DNA of 58,894 nt from Pseudoalteromonas sp. S2755 (GCF_005886535.1 NZ_PNDS01000080.1:1-58894), one strand, 5' to 3'. Positions 20,188 to 31,487 are shown, counted from the first letter of the stretch. Notes: generated by a model not told the origin, from the letters alone. A program made the numbers and translations.

Positions 20188-23100
20188 ATGACCGCCCAGT
20201 CTCCTATTGATTACAGCACTCAGCCGCAGATCTTATTAACGCAAGCATTCAGTCAATACGCCAATAAAGTCGCACTGGTATTTAACGGCACGCAAGTCAC
20301 CTATCAAACACTTGAAGAGCAGGTAACACGAGTCGCCGCGAATATTCAGCAACAAGCGAACCTGAGCCAATCTCAATCGCCTTATGTGGCACTATATCTC
20401 GAGCGTGGCATTGATATGGTCGTAGGGATCTTAGCGGCAATCAAATCAGGACTGGGTTATATCCCGATTTCCACTGAGGCACCCAAAGCTCGCTGCGAGT
20501 TTATTCTTGAAGATAGCCAACCGGCGCTTATCGTCACCCATGGGCATTATCAAGCGCTACCACAATTTGGCCATACACCTCAAGTGTTGATCGAATCTCC
20601 TGCAACGCAAGCCTTTGTTACTCCTGATTATAAAATGAGTGATATTGCTTATGTGATCTACACCTCGGGCACCACTGGCACGCCAAAAGGCGTAGAAGTA
20701 CCTCACCAAAACTTACTTTATTTAGCTGAATCACAAATTGGCCGCTTTGAACTTGACCAACTTGACCGCGTTATGATGTTTGCCTCTTATATTTTCGATG
20801 CTAGCGTGTTTGAGCTGCTCGTGCATATCATGTTAGGCCAAACTGTATTTGTAACGACAGAAACCGAGCGACGAGATGCCAAAGCGCTAAGCCAATTAAT
20901 CTCAAAAAATGCGATTCAATTTGGCGCTATCCCTCCTGCATTGCTGGCTTTGATGGACCCCCGAGATTTGCGCTCTATGCGCAAATTAATCGTCGCAGGA
21001 GAAACCCCAAATCTAGAAATGCTTTCTCGACTCTCAGAAGTCACGCGAGTGTTTAACGGCTATGGTCCTACCGAATATACCGTGTGCACCTGCGCCAATG
21101 AATATACCAATGCCGACACCGAATTTAATATTGGTCAACCTTTTGTGAATACCAGACTTTATGTGCTAGATGAGCAATTGCAACAAGTAGCCAATGGCGC
21201 TATCGGTGAGCTCTATATTAGTGGTGCAGGTTTAGCAAAAGGATACTTAAACCGTCCTGAACTCACAAAGTCTCGATTTATCGCCAACCCCTATTATCAA
21301 GCAGAAGTCGACCCTGTGCATTTCGCTAGACTTTATAAAACTGGCGACTTAGTAAGTTTTGACGGTGATAATTATCATTTTGTTGGTCGTAATGACAACC
21401 AAATTAAGCTACGCGGATTTCGTATTGAGTTAGGTGAAATAGAAAAAGTTGTTGCCCAACATGAGGCGGTAAAACTGGCAAGCTGCCAAGTAGTACAACG
21501 AGGTAATGCTAAGTTCTTGGTGGCCTTTATCGTTCCCCATAGTAAACCCACAGCAGACCTTGGACAACACATCAGCCAGTTAGCAGAAAAGTTACTGCCA
21601 GACTATATGCTGCCTGATCACTATCAATGTTTAGACGCATTACCCATGACCGAAAACGGGAAAGTAGATAGCCGCGCACTCGCTAATTACGAATTAAGTA
21701 GCCAACAAGACCAACCGCAAGATCAGCTTAGCCAAGAACAACAAGCTTTTTTAGCGCAGTTTCAAGGTTTCTGTTTGCCAGGTCTTGGCTGGCAACAAGA
21801 TTTTTTCCAACAAGGTGGAGACTCCATCTCCGCAATCAAACTTAGCAACCAGTTATTTCAGCAGCTCGGCTTAAGCGTGCCAACACATCTAATCTATCGC
21901 TATCGTAGTGCTGGACAAGTATGGCAAGCAATGCAAACTCAACATTTTGAAACCATTGCGATTCCAAAGCGCGGTGCTGATTTTGAGGAAGTTGCCCCGC
22001 TATCACTGCAACAACGCGCGATTTGGTTTTTAGCCAAAGCCGATCCGAGCGATAAAGCCTATCATGCAAAGTGTACAATCACCTTCAGTGGCGATTTAAA
22101 TGTACCTGCACTACGAGGTGCATTACAAGATATCGTTGATAACCATGCGATTTTCCGTACTAGCTACGACTTGCACGAGCCGCTGCAGTATATTGCAAAG
22201 CACTACCAGCAAGACGTGCCTTACTTTGACTTTAGTGAGTATCAAGAAGCACAAGCATTAGCTGAGGTCGACAAACTCGTTAATGGTCATATGAATGATA
22301 TTTTTGCGATTGACCAATTACCGCTGGCACGCTGGGCAATTGTAAAAATTAGCGAATGTAAACATGTACTTATTCATATTGAACATCACTTAGTACATGA
22401 TGGTTGGTCTTCTAACATCTTCCTTGATCACCTATTTAGTTGTTATAAACAGCGTTTGAATGGCGCAAGCCAAGGTACTCTGCCAGAAATCACACAATAC
22501 GCTGATTACGCAGCCTATCAGCATCAATGGTTGGGAACAGAGCAAGCCGAGTTGCAACGTCAATTTTGGAAGGCACAACTTCAAGACGCACCGAGCCGCA
22601 TTAACTTGCCTGTTTCTCGTCTCGGCGAAACCGCAACCGAACGTGGTCGCGCACACCGAGTTAAACTGCCTCGTTCGCTATGGAACAATTTAAAAGCCTA
22701 CAGCCAAGCGCATCAGATCACGCCATTCGCCGTTGCCCTTGCGGCATTAAATATTGTCCTTTCGCGCTTTAGTGGCGATCAGGATATTTGTATTGGTTCT
22801 GGCGTTGCAAATCGAGGCTACACCAATGTGGATGATACCATTGGTATGCTCGTCAGCACCGTAGTGGCGCGAGTACAGCAAACACCAGAAATGTCTGTTG
22901 AACAACTGGTACAGCATTGTTTTGAAGTCAGTAACGATATGCTGGCCAATCAAACCCTACCATTTACTGAAGTCGTCGCGGACGTAAACCCTGAGCGCAT
23001 CAAAGGCGTCAATCCGTTATTCCAGATCTGTTTTAGCTTCCATGATTCACCACTCCCAGAGCTCACGCTTCCGGGATTAGATGATATTGATTATTTCGAG

Positions 23101-25170
23101 GCAATCAGCAGTCAAGCGGCTAAGTTTGAGATTAATATCGTGGTGCTCACCCGAATGGGGCAAGATCAGGATGATTCGGTCACTATGTTATGGGAGTTTG
23201 ACTTAAACCGCTATGACCCTTGGTTTATCGATGCCTTAAGTGACAACTTTAGTCATATTCTCGCGCAACTTATCAGCGTTGATGGGCAATTACCGCTTGA
23301 GCAGTTGAGTTTACAAAGCCATGTTGAGCGCGATGTTCAAATAGCGCAGCACCAAAGCCAAGATTTACTGTCACTATTTACGCATCACGCGCAGTCTCGC
23401 AACCAGCAAACTGCACTTATCACCAGTCAAACGGAGTTAAGCTATCAGGAGTTAAGTACTCGGTCAGACAGCCTTGCTGCACATATTCTTAAGCAGTATG
23501 GCACGCTTGAGTATATCGGCCTATACCTGCAGCCCGGCATTGACACAGTGGTTGCAATGCTCGCCATCATGAAAGCTGGCGCCGCTTATGTGCCGCTATC
23601 GCCAAGAGCGCCAGCTGCCCGCAATGCTTTTATTATTGACGATGCTCAGCTCAAGTTAGTATTAACTAACACCATAAGTCAGCAAAGCTTGAGCGAAAAT
23701 GAGCAATCAAATTGGCCACTGTTAAACTTGGATAATACATTCGCGCCTTGCGATATTGCACTTTGCCAACCGTCGCCTGATTCTGCAGCCTACATTATTT
23801 ACACCTCAGGTACGACAGGCCAACCTAAAGGCGTTATTCAAAGCCATAAAAATGTTGCCCGCTTGCTATCTGCCAGTCAACCGCTTTACCACTTTAATAG
23901 CGAAGATACTTGGGTGCTTTATCACGATACGATTTTTGACTTTAGTGTTTGGGAAATATGGGGAGCACTGTGTCATGGCGGTCGGTTGTTTATTCCAAGC
24001 TACGAAGAAGCAAGAGACAGTTTTGGTTTTGTAAAGCAGTGTGAGCAATTTGCTGTCACCGTGCTTAACCAAACTCCCAGTGCATTCTATAATTTTAGTG
24101 ATGTTGCCATTTCTGCGGCGGCGTCGCTCGATAGCCTTAGCACTGTGATCTTTGGTGGTGAACAGCTCAACTACGATAAACTGAGCCCTTGGTGGCAACG
24201 CTTTGGCCAGCGTATTCAATTGGTCAATATGTACGGTATTACTGAAACCACAGTACATGTCACCTATCAACCTTTACACCCTAACATGAATACCCAGATT
24301 GCTGACATTGGCGTGCCGCTCAATGATATGCAGGCTTGGGTGCTGGATAGTCAGTTACGTCCCGTACCTGTGGGCTGTCCTGGAGAGCTGTTTATCTCTG
24401 GTGCAGGTTTGGCGATTGGGTATTTGAACCAACCAGAGCTGAGCGCCACTCGCTTTTTCGAGCTAACGCTCAATGGCAAACTCACCCGCGTTTACAAAAC
24501 CGGTGATAACGCCAGATTATTACCAAGCGGTCATTTAGAATACCTAGGTCGTTTGGATAACCAAGTGAAGATCAGGGGTCATCGTATCGAGCTTGGTGAA
24601 GTCGAATCCCAATTGCTCAGCTGTAGCGGTGTTAAAGAAGCAGCAGTGATCACCTATACACGCCAAAATCAAACGGCGTTAAGTGGCTATGCTGTGATGG
24701 AAAACCATGCTTATTTTGACGCCGAGCAGTTACTTAACCATCTACGAACGCAGCTGCCAGCATATATGGTACCGGATAGCATCACCCAACTCACGGCGAT
24801 GCCACTCACCGTAAACGGAAAGCTAGATAGCAAAGCACTACCGCTACCGCAGATGTCATCATCAAATCAATACGCCGCGCCGCGCACAGCGCTTGAACAG
24901 ACGCTTTGCCAAATTTGGCAAACCACATTAGAACTGGAACAAGTCGGTATCCATGATAACTTCTATCGTCTAGGTGGTAACTCCATCTTAGCAGTGCAGC
25001 TCGTGCGCAATGCCCAGAAATGGCATCAGATTGCGATCCCGTTATCAGCGATCATTGCCAACCCATCGGTTGCTGCTCTGGCGCAATACCTAGACACCAT
25101 AGAGCTGGGTGATATCACCCAATCTCAAGACGCACCTGTCACCACCTCTTCACAGGTGATGGAGCTATAG
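20188..25170 (+). CDS. NRPS subunit 1 (A-T-C-A-T), initiates peptide; second module Thr
   Basis: 1660 residues. It begins with an adenylation domain and has no starter condensation domain, so it should start the peptide. Order: A1 (YTSGTTGTPKG near 157; NGKVD near 494), T1 (GGDSIS, Ser near 548), C (HHLVHDG near 733), A2 (YTSGTTGQPKG near 1203), T2 (GGNSI near 1598). By my alignment the specificity residues of A2 are DFWNIGMVH(K), the textbook Thr code. A1 reads about DAFAIAGVC(K), perhaps aromatic, with low confidence. No epimerase domain. The C-terminus ends SSQVMEL, probably a docking tail. The next gene starts 2 bases after the stop. Confidence 0.95.
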   Translation: MTAQSPIDYSTQPQILLTQAFSQYANKVALVFNGTQVTYQTLEEQVTRVAANIQQQANLSQSQSPYVALYLERGIDMVVGILAAIKSGLGYIPISTEAPKARCEFILEDSQPALIVTHGHYQALPQFGHTPQVLIESPATQAFVTPDYKMSDIAYVIYTSGTTGTPKGVEVPHQNLLYLAESQIGRFELDQLDRVMMFASYIFDASVFELLVHIMLGQTVFVTTETERRDAKALSQLISKNAIQFGAIPPALLALMDPRDLRSMRKLIVAGETPNLEMLSRLSEVTRVFNGYGPTEYTVCTCANEYTNADTEFNIGQPFVNTRLYVLDEQLQQVANGAIGELYISGAGLAKGYLNRPELTKSRFIANPYYQAEVDPVHFARLYKTGDLVSFDGDNYHFVGRNDNQIKLRGFRIELGEIEKVVAQHEAVKLASCQVVQRGNAKFLVAFIVPHSKPTADLGQHISQLAEKLLPDYMLPDHYQCLDALPMTENGKVDSRALANYELSSQQDQPQDQLSQEQQAFLAQFQGFCLPGLGWQQDFFQQGGDSISAIKLSNQLFQQLGLSVPTHLIYRYRSAGQVWQAMQTQHFETIAIPKRGADFEEVAPLSLQQRAIWFLAKADPSDKAYHAKCTITFSGDLNVPALRGALQDIVDNHAIFRTSYDLHEPLQYIAKHYQQDVPYFDFSEYQEAQALAEVDKLVNGHMNDIFAIDQLPLARWAIVKISECKHVLIHIEHHLVHDGWSSNIFLDHLFSCYKQRLNGASQGTLPEITQYADYAAYQHQWLGTEQAELQRQFWKAQLQDAPSRINLPVSRLGETATERGRAHRVKLPRSLWNNLKAYSQAHQITPFAVALAALNIVLSRFSGDQDICIGSGVANRGYTNVDDTIGMLVSTVVARVQQTPEMSVEQLVQHCFEVSNDMLANQTLPFTEVVADVNPERIKGVNPLFQICFSFHDSPLPELTLPGLDDIDYFEAISSQAAKFEINIVVLTRMGQDQDDSVTMLWEFDLNRYDPWFIDALSDNFSHILAQLISVDGQLPLEQLSLQSHVERDVQIAQHQSQDLLSLFTHHAQSRNQQTALITSQTELSYQELSTRSDSLAAHILKQYGTLEYIGLYLQPGIDTVVAMLAIMKAGAAYVPLSPRAPAARNAFIIDDAQLKLVLTNTISQQSLSENEQSNWPLLNLDNTFAPCDIALCQPSPDSAAYIIYTSGTTGQPKGVIQSHKNVARLLSASQPLYHFNSEDTWVLYHDTIFDFSVWEIWGALCHGGRLFIPSYEEARDSFGFVKQCEQFAVTVLNQTPSAFYNFSDVAISAAASLDSLSTVIFGGEQLNYDKLSPWWQRFGQRIQLVNMYGITETTVHVTYQPLHPNMNTQIADIGVPLNDMQAWVLDSQLRPVPVGCPGELFISGAGLAIGYLNQPELSATRFFELTLNGKLTRVYKTGDNARLLPSGHLEYLGRLDNQVKIRGHRIELGEVESQLLSCSGVKEAAVITYTRQNQTALSGYAVMENHAYFDAEQLLNHLRTQLPAYMVPDSITQLTAMPLTVNGKLDSKALPLPQMSSSNQYAAPRTALEQTLCQIWQTTLELEQVGIHDNFYRLGGNSILAVQLVRNAQKWHQIAIPLSAIIANPSVAALAQYLDTIELGDITQSQDAPVTTSSQVMEL

Positions 25171-25172
25171 TC

Positions 25173-28100
25173 ATGGAGTTAACATCTTTACTGAACGACC
25201 TTCACGCGCAGCAGTTGCGCGTATGGGTGTCTGAGCAAAATACCTTGGCACTGGGATATGAGGGTAACGTAGCGCCAACTTTGCTCACGATACTCAAAGC
25301 GCATAAAGCTGAACTATTGGCGCTACTAAGCGCCCACCAGATCTGCTCTGAAGCCGCCTTTTTAAGCTGGCCATTACTAAAGCCAGTGCCGCTTTCCAAT
25401 GCCCAGGCAAGGTTGCTGTATGTAGACAAGCGTGCACCAAAGTCCTGTGCTTATCATATTCCAATGCTAGTTGAGCTGAATGATCCAGCGCAGCAACAAG
25501 ACATAATCTCGGCACTAGCACAGCTGCTTGTCCATCACCCTATCCTAACGAGTGTGATTGAAACCGATGCTGAGCATTTTAACTGCCGAGCAACCTTACA
25601 ACCTCTTGCTGTCGAGTCTCACCGAGCAACCACTTTGGCTCATGTACAAACACTGGTAAGAGAGCACATTCACACGCCGTTTGACCTCCATACTCAAGCT
25701 CCATTTAGAGTCTGTATTATTGCGCTTGAGCAAAGGCGTTTTATGCTTTTCCTTTGGCATCATATCGTCTTTGATGCTTGGTCAATGCGAGTCATGTTGC
25801 GCGATCTGGTTAGCTTGCTACAAGGAGAAAGCATTAAGCCATTAAGCTATTTTGACTTTGCCAAGTGGCAACAAAAGCAAGAACAAAGCGCTGCACACAG
25901 TTATTGGCAAACGCAACTTGCAGGCGCTCATGCCACACAAATTGCACCGCTGTTCGCTACACAAACACATGAAACCGAATCGCTCACGCACTATTTTGCA
26001 CTTTCACCACAGCAAAGCCAGGCATTGCGTGCCCTAGCAAAATCATTAAATACCACAGTGTACAGCGTGTTGCTTGCCCATTACTGTTATATTTTGGCAC
26101 TTCATAGCGGTGAAACAGACATTGTGATTGGTGCGCCATCGGATAATCGAGATCACCCGCAAACGCAAGAAATGATTGGCTTTTTTGTCAACACCTTAGT
26201 GCTTAGAGTGAAGCTAGATTATCGCCAAAGTTTTGCCAACCTCGTGCAGCAAGTTCATGAGACCGTGCGCGCCGCAAAACAATACCAAAGTTATCCTTAT
26301 GATCAACAAGTTGCCTGTTTGAGTGAGGGAAAACACTCACCTCAGCCAAGCCTGATGTTTAGTGTACAGAGATTTGCCAGCGAGCTTATGGACGAGTTTG
26401 CGTTACCATTTTCAGCGGTTGATGCTTTTACTAACGAGTCTTTATATAACCCGATAAAATGTGATTTCCGTCTGGCATTTGATGATGGCAATACAAATTT
26501 GCAAGGACAGATAAGTCTTGATCCCAATAAGTTTGATGATGCGTTTGCACAGCAATTTGCCCACACCTATCAGCAATTATTGGTACAACAGGTAGAACAC
26601 AGCGACATCGCCCTTGAGCAATTATCAACTTCTCACCCAAGTACAAAGCCACCAGCGACCACCGTAAAGCAAACTTCAACCCTATCGCTATATCAACAAT
26701 TTTTAGCCTGCGCCTCAGCAGCTCCAGATGCACCAGCATTACAAATCAACGATGAAGTTATTACTTACCAAACACTCGCTTCGCGTGTTCAGCATCTGAT
26801 TGTGCAACTCCAAGCACAGTTGACCCACGAGCAAAATCCTGTTGTCGCGCTGATGTTTGAGCGCAGTCCAGAGATGATAGTCTCCATATTAGCAACACTT
26901 GGAGCGGGTGCTGGATATCTACCGCTCAATCCAGAGCAAGGCCAAGCACGTAGTGAGTTTATGTTGCAAGACAGTGGTGCCAACCTGCTACTTTGTCATC
27001 AAGCAACCTTGAATACGGCTATGTGTTTTAGCGCAATCACAAATGTGCAAAACATTGACGAGTTAGCACAACAACCAGCTCCTGTTTTCAATTCAGATCA
27101 AGCACACTCACCGTGTCATTCATCACTTGCATATATTATTTATACTTCTGGAAGTACCGGCAAACCAAAAGGCGTTATGGTAGAGCAGCGGCAAATTCAG
27201 GCTTTGGTTCAAAGCGCAACCGCAGCTTACGATTTTAACTCCAGCGAAAAAACACTGAGTCTAGCTCCGTACTTTTTCGACGCGTCCGTAGAACCACTCT
27301 TTTTAACGCTGCTCAACGGTGCTTGCTGGGTGATCATGAATGAGGCAAGTGCAAACTCGCCAGCTATGATAAGCGAAACGCTCATTAGCCAAAGGATCAG
27401 TCACTTAGTCACAGTTCCAGCATTTTTAAGTGCCATCGGCACACCGCCCAAGCATCATGCATTACGGCGTGTGATCACGGGTGGCGAACCTTGTGACCGC
27501 AATCTCATGGAGGCATGGACGCCTCTTCTTCATATTGAATATGGTCCAACCGAAACCACGGTAACGGCAACAGCAAACCACCAGCCGCTACACTCACGCT
27601 ATTTCAATAATATTGGCGCACCGCTGGCTCATGTTGATATTCAAATCGTAGATGCCAATCTCAAGGCGCTGCCACCCTTTTGTCAAGGAGAGATCCTGAT
27701 TGGTGGTGAGAGTGTCGCACGAGGCTATGTTAACCTTGCAGAGCAGACGGCGTCGCGCTTTATTAATTGGCACGGAACACGTATGTACCGCACGGGCGAT
27801 CAGGCGCGCTATCTGGCAAGCGGCGAGATCCAATTTTTAGGACGTACCGATGAGCAGGTAAAAATTCGCGGCTATCGCATCGAGCTACAAGAAATAGAAC
27901 ACCTACTTAACCTGCACCCGCAAATAAACCAAGCTTGCGTCAAAATACAGCAAAACAACTATCTCATTGCTTATTTTACTGGTGAGCAAACGCTATCTCA
28001 CACCGAGATTATGAAGTGGCTACAACCACAATTGCCAGATTATATGCTGCCAAGTGCCACATGTTGGCTCGAACAATTGCCTGTGCTCGCCTCTGGTAAA

Positions 28101-31100
28101 GTGGACAGCCGCAGCTTACCAAGCGTCGCATTAGTATCACAGACACCATATCGAGCACCACGCACACCATTAGAGCAGCAGCTTTGTGAACTATGGCAGA
28201 CGCAACTTGAAGTTGAGCTAGTAGGTATTGATGATGACTTTTTTGCCTTGGGCGGCCACTCTCTTAGTGCAATGACCTTAGTGGCTAAAATGCACTCCAG
28301 CTGTAACGTTAACATCAGTTTGAGTCAATTTTTGCAAAGCAAAACGATAGCGCAACTGGTATCACAACAAACTAACAACGCCAGCGAGTCTTTAGCGGTC
28401 GCATCAACATCACAATCACTTGATGAAATCATCGTGCCCGCGCAGCAGCAAGCGATGCTCACCAGCGAGCAATTAGCGACACAATCTGGCGCTTTTCACA
28501 TCCCCTTACAGCTAAAATGCCAAAGTGGGCTACAACAGCAAGCCCTACAACACGCAATTTATCAGCTGGTTGAGCGTCATGCTATTTTGCGCACCCGCTA
28601 TACTCAACAGCAACAAGGTCGCTGGGCATATAGAGATGAGCAAGGTGTGCCAAAATGCGAAACTCTAATAAACACGCCGCATAGTGAATTTATCGCTCAG
28701 ACATTTGACCTTGAAAATGATGCGCCGCTGCGGCTCGGACTGTACCACCAAGGTGATGAATTTGGCGTGTTACTGGTATTTCATCACATAGCCTTCGACG
28801 GCTGGTCTACACAAGTATTGTTGGATGAGCTTAATACGCTGCTATCCGGACACACGCTTGCCCCAACCTCATTGCAATTTCGCGACTATGCATATTGGCA
28901 ATCAACACAACAATACGACGATGCTGCAGCATTTTGGCAGCAACACTTGATTGATATTGACGTCACCCCATGGCCAACCGATGAGCCAAGACAGGCTTTG
29001 TTTGATCATCAAGGTGAAGCATTCCCCTTTACCCTCTCAGCAACACTAACAGCAGAGTTAAGGGAGCTGGCAAAATCACATCAGGTATCTATGTACAACT
29101 TACTACTGTGCGCTTTTCAGCTCGCATTATGTGCATGGGATAGTCGTGAAAGTATTGTCGTTGGTTCCCCCACCGATAACCGCGACTCGGCATTTAAAGA
29201 TACGCTAGGTTACTTTGTTAATACCTTACCGATGCCGCTTCGTGTCGACTTAAATAAGAGCTTTTCTGACTATCTAAGGCAAAGTCAAACGCTGTTACTT
29301 GCGGCAAAATCTCACCAACAATTGCCACTAGAGTCAATTGCCGCGCAACTTGGGTTGATCCGAGAAGTGGGTGTATCGCCACTGTTCCAAGTGTTTTTTA
29401 CCTTTGATCAGTTCTCACTACCAACAACGCAATATCAACATTTTGAAGTCGCCAGCGACACCGCCCAGCAAAACCAATATCACCCAGCCAAGTTTGACTG
29501 GAATTTGGTGATTAAAGATATGCCAGACCAACTGATTGGTCAGCTCATTGTTGCTCGCAGTCGTTATCAGACTTCCCGTTGCCAACAATTTGTGCACTTT
29601 TTCTGCAGTTACCTTGAAAATCTCTGTCAGTACAACGAGAAACCTTTACTGCAATGCCCTTTGGTTAGCAATGAATATTTACAGCAGATCATCTCAGAAA
29701 CACGATTATCACAGCCAAATGATGCTTTTTTGGCGCAATTTGCAAAGACAGTAGCAGCGTACCCGGGACGCACAGCATTAAGCTTCGCTGAGCAAACCGT
29801 GAGTTATCACGAGCTAGACTTGTTTTCTGATCACTTAGCGGCACAGTTGCTTGCAACTAATGACGAAGGCTCGCCAGTTGCACTTTATTTTGATAAAGGT
29901 ATAGAAGCTCCGATTGCAATGCTAGCAGCGCTAAAAGCGGGCATGCCCTTTGTTTCACTTTCAGCCAATCATCCAGTTGCTCGTCGCCAAGAGATTATGG
30001 CAAAAGCGCAGGCAAAACTGCTCCTTAGTCGCACACCACTCAGCTGGAATGCACTGCCAACATTGACCTTTGATGTACAGACACTACGGCAAAGTGCTCA
30101 GCTACTGACATTCTCAGCCAACAATCATGCGACAGATAAACTGGCTTACCTCATTTTTACTTCGGGGACGACGGGAGAACCAAAAGGGGCGATGCTGTCT
30201 TACCAAGGCCTTGCTAACCTCTGCAGCGAGAAGCGCAACACGCATAAATTAGAAGGAAATACTCAGGTAGTCACTAGCCAATATGCTGAATATGTTTTTG
30301 ATGCCTGTATTTGCGAGATATTCCCAGCCCTAGCAGCCGGCGCCAAACTGGAGATCATTCCAGAGCCAATACGCAAAGATCCACAACAGCTGTGCCGCTA
30401 TCTCAAAGCTAAACAGGTCAACGTCGCGTTTATTCCTACGGTATTTATCAATCAGTTTCCAAATTGGATAGCGGATATTAACTTAACCGTATTGTATGCC
30501 GGTGGTTCTCGCTTAGACCCAGTCAGCCACAAGTTGGCAGAGCATCATTTCAATGAATATGGGTTAAGTGAAACAAGTGTTACCGCAACACTTAGTGAAG
30601 TGTACCCCAATACACCTATCACTATTGGTAAGCCTATTCGTAACACTCGATGCTATGTGTTGGACCCTTTTATGCGGATTTTACCGGACGGTGCGTTGGG
30701 TGAGCTATACATCGCCGGTGATTGCGTCGGTTTGGGCTATTGGCAGGCACCAAAGCAAACGGCAAAACACTATATTGACTATCACCTTCGCTGTGACAAC
30801 AACCACTTTTCTGACGAAAAGCTCTACCGCAGCGGAGACTTAGTGCGTAAAAATCACCAAGGTGAATTCGAGTTTGTTGCCAGAGCTGACAAACAGTGGG
30901 ATTTACATGGTCACCGTGTTGAGCCAGGCGAAATTGAGTATAAACTCAAAGCGCATCCAGATGTTGACCACGCCGTTGCACACTTACATTTAAGTGAAAC
31001 AGGCAAAGTGCTGTTGGGTTATGTCGTACTTAATGCTAACACTGAGTGTGATGTGAACGACCTTCGCCAATGGTTGAATCAACAGCTCCCAAGCTATATG

Positions 31101-31484
31101 CAGCTTGCTGCGATATCACAGATTGACGCACTTCCAATGACAGTAAATGGCAAACTTGATACCGCTCAGCTCATCATTCCAACGCTGCAAGATAGTATTA
31201 CCTATATCGCGCCAGAAACGGAACTACAACAACAACTCGCCAATGCTTGGCAGCAAGTGCTTGAAGTCTCCGAGATTGGCCTACAACACGACTTTTTTGC
31301 TTTGGGTGGCTCATCGATACAGGCAGCACAAGTTACCGCTCTGTGTAGTCAAGCACTCGGCAACGAAATTGCCGTTGCGACCTTACTGACTTACCCACAA
31401 CTTGACGCATTTGCCACGCAAGTAGAACAACAGCTAAACGCGCTCGCCAGCAGCGAAGACTGCGAATTTGAAATGGAGTTATAA
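25173..31484 (+). CDS. NRPS subunit 2 (docking-C-A-T-C-A-T)
   Basis: 2103 residues. Residues about 1-50 look like a TubC-type beta-hairpin docking domain (LLNDLHAQQLRVWVSEQ, and KAELLALL). Then C1 (HHIVFDA near 197; Ala replaces the usual Gly), A3 (YTSGSTGKPKG near 655), T (LGGHSLSA near 1028), C2 (HHIAFDG near 1203), A4 (FTSGTTGEPKG near 1662) and T (LGGSSIQA near 2045). A3 code is about DAETIGEVT(K); the two acidic pocket residues suggest Lys, Orn or Arg. A4 is unusual (about DACFYGEVT) with a divergent A8 motif, substrate unknown. The tail CEFEMEL resembles that of subunit 1. Confidence 0.95.
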   Translation: MELTSLLNDLHAQQLRVWVSEQNTLALGYEGNVAPTLLTILKAHKAELLALLSAHQICSEAAFLSWPLLKPVPLSNAQARLLYVDKRAPKSCAYHIPMLVELNDPAQQQDIISALAQLLVHHPILTSVIETDAEHFNCRATLQPLAVESHRATTLAHVQTLVREHIHTPFDLHTQAPFRVCIIALEQRRFMLFLWHHIVFDAWSMRVMLRDLVSLLQGESIKPLSYFDFAKWQQKQEQSAAHSYWQTQLAGAHATQIAPLFATQTHETESLTHYFALSPQQSQALRALAKSLNTTVYSVLLAHYCYILALHSGETDIVIGAPSDNRDHPQTQEMIGFFVNTLVLRVKLDYRQSFANLVQQVHETVRAAKQYQSYPYDQQVACLSEGKHSPQPSLMFSVQRFASELMDEFALPFSAVDAFTNESLYNPIKCDFRLAFDDGNTNLQGQISLDPNKFDDAFAQQFAHTYQQLLVQQVEHSDIALEQLSTSHPSTKPPATTVKQTSTLSLYQQFLACASAAPDAPALQINDEVITYQTLASRVQHLIVQLQAQLTHEQNPVVALMFERSPEMIVSILATLGAGAGYLPLNPEQGQARSEFMLQDSGANLLLCHQATLNTAMCFSAITNVQNIDELAQQPAPVFNSDQAHSPCHSSLAYIIYTSGSTGKPKGVMVEQRQIQALVQSATAAYDFNSSEKTLSLAPYFFDASVEPLFLTLLNGACWVIMNEASANSPAMISETLISQRISHLVTVPAFLSAIGTPPKHHALRRVITGGEPCDRNLMEAWTPLLHIEYGPTETTVTATANHQPLHSRYFNNIGAPLAHVDIQIVDANLKALPPFCQGEILIGGESVARGYVNLAEQTASRFINWHGTRMYRTGDQARYLASGEIQFLGRTDEQVKIRGYRIELQEIEHLLNLHPQINQACVKIQQNNYLIAYFTGEQTLSHTEIMKWLQPQLPDYMLPSATCWLEQLPVLASGKVDSRSLPSVALVSQTPYRAPRTPLEQQLCELWQTQLEVELVGIDDDFFALGGHSLSAMTLVAKMHSSCNVNISLSQFLQSKTIAQLVSQQTNNASESLAVASTSQSLDEIIVPAQQQAMLTSEQLATQSGAFHIPLQLKCQSGLQQQALQHAIYQLVERHAILRTRYTQQQQGRWAYRDEQGVPKCETLINTPHSEFIAQTFDLENDAPLRLGLYHQGDEFGVLLVFHHIAFDGWSTQVLLDELNTLLSGHTLAPTSLQFRDYAYWQSTQQYDDAAAFWQQHLIDIDVTPWPTDEPRQALFDHQGEAFPFTLSATLTAELRELAKSHQVSMYNLLLCAFQLALCAWDSRESIVVGSPTDNRDSAFKDTLGYFVNTLPMPLRVDLNKSFSDYLRQSQTLLLAAKSHQQLPLESIAAQLGLIREVGVSPLFQVFFTFDQFSLPTTQYQHFEVASDTAQQNQYHPAKFDWNLVIKDMPDQLIGQLIVARSRYQTSRCQQFVHFFCSYLENLCQYNEKPLLQCPLVSNEYLQQIISETRLSQPNDAFLAQFAKTVAAYPGRTALSFAEQTVSYHELDLFSDHLAAQLLATNDEGSPVALYFDKGIEAPIAMLAALKAGMPFVSLSANHPVARRQEIMAKAQAKLLLSRTPLSWNALPTLTFDVQTLRQSAQLLTFSANNHATDKLAYLIFTSGTTGEPKGAMLSYQGLANLCSEKRNTHKLEGNTQVVTSQYAEYVFDACICEIFPALAAGAKLEIIPEPIRKDPQQLCRYLKAKQVNVAFIPTVFINQFPNWIADINLTVLYAGGSRLDPVSHKLAEHHFNEYGLSETSVTATLSEVYPNTPITIGKPIRNTRCYVLDPFMRILPDGALGELYIAGDCVGLGYWQAPKQTAKHYIDYHLRCDNNHFSDEKLYRSGDLVRKNHQGEFEFVARADKQWDLHGHRVEPGEIEYKLKAHPDVDHAVAHLHLSETGKVLLGYVVLNANTECDVNDLRQWLNQQLPSYMQLAAISQIDALPMTVNGKLDTAQLIIPTLQDSITYIAPETELQQQLANAWQQVLEVSEIGLQHDFFALGGSSIQAAQVTALCSQALGNEIAVATLLTYPQLDAFATQVEQQLNALASSEDCEFEMEL

Positions 31485-31487
31485 CGC

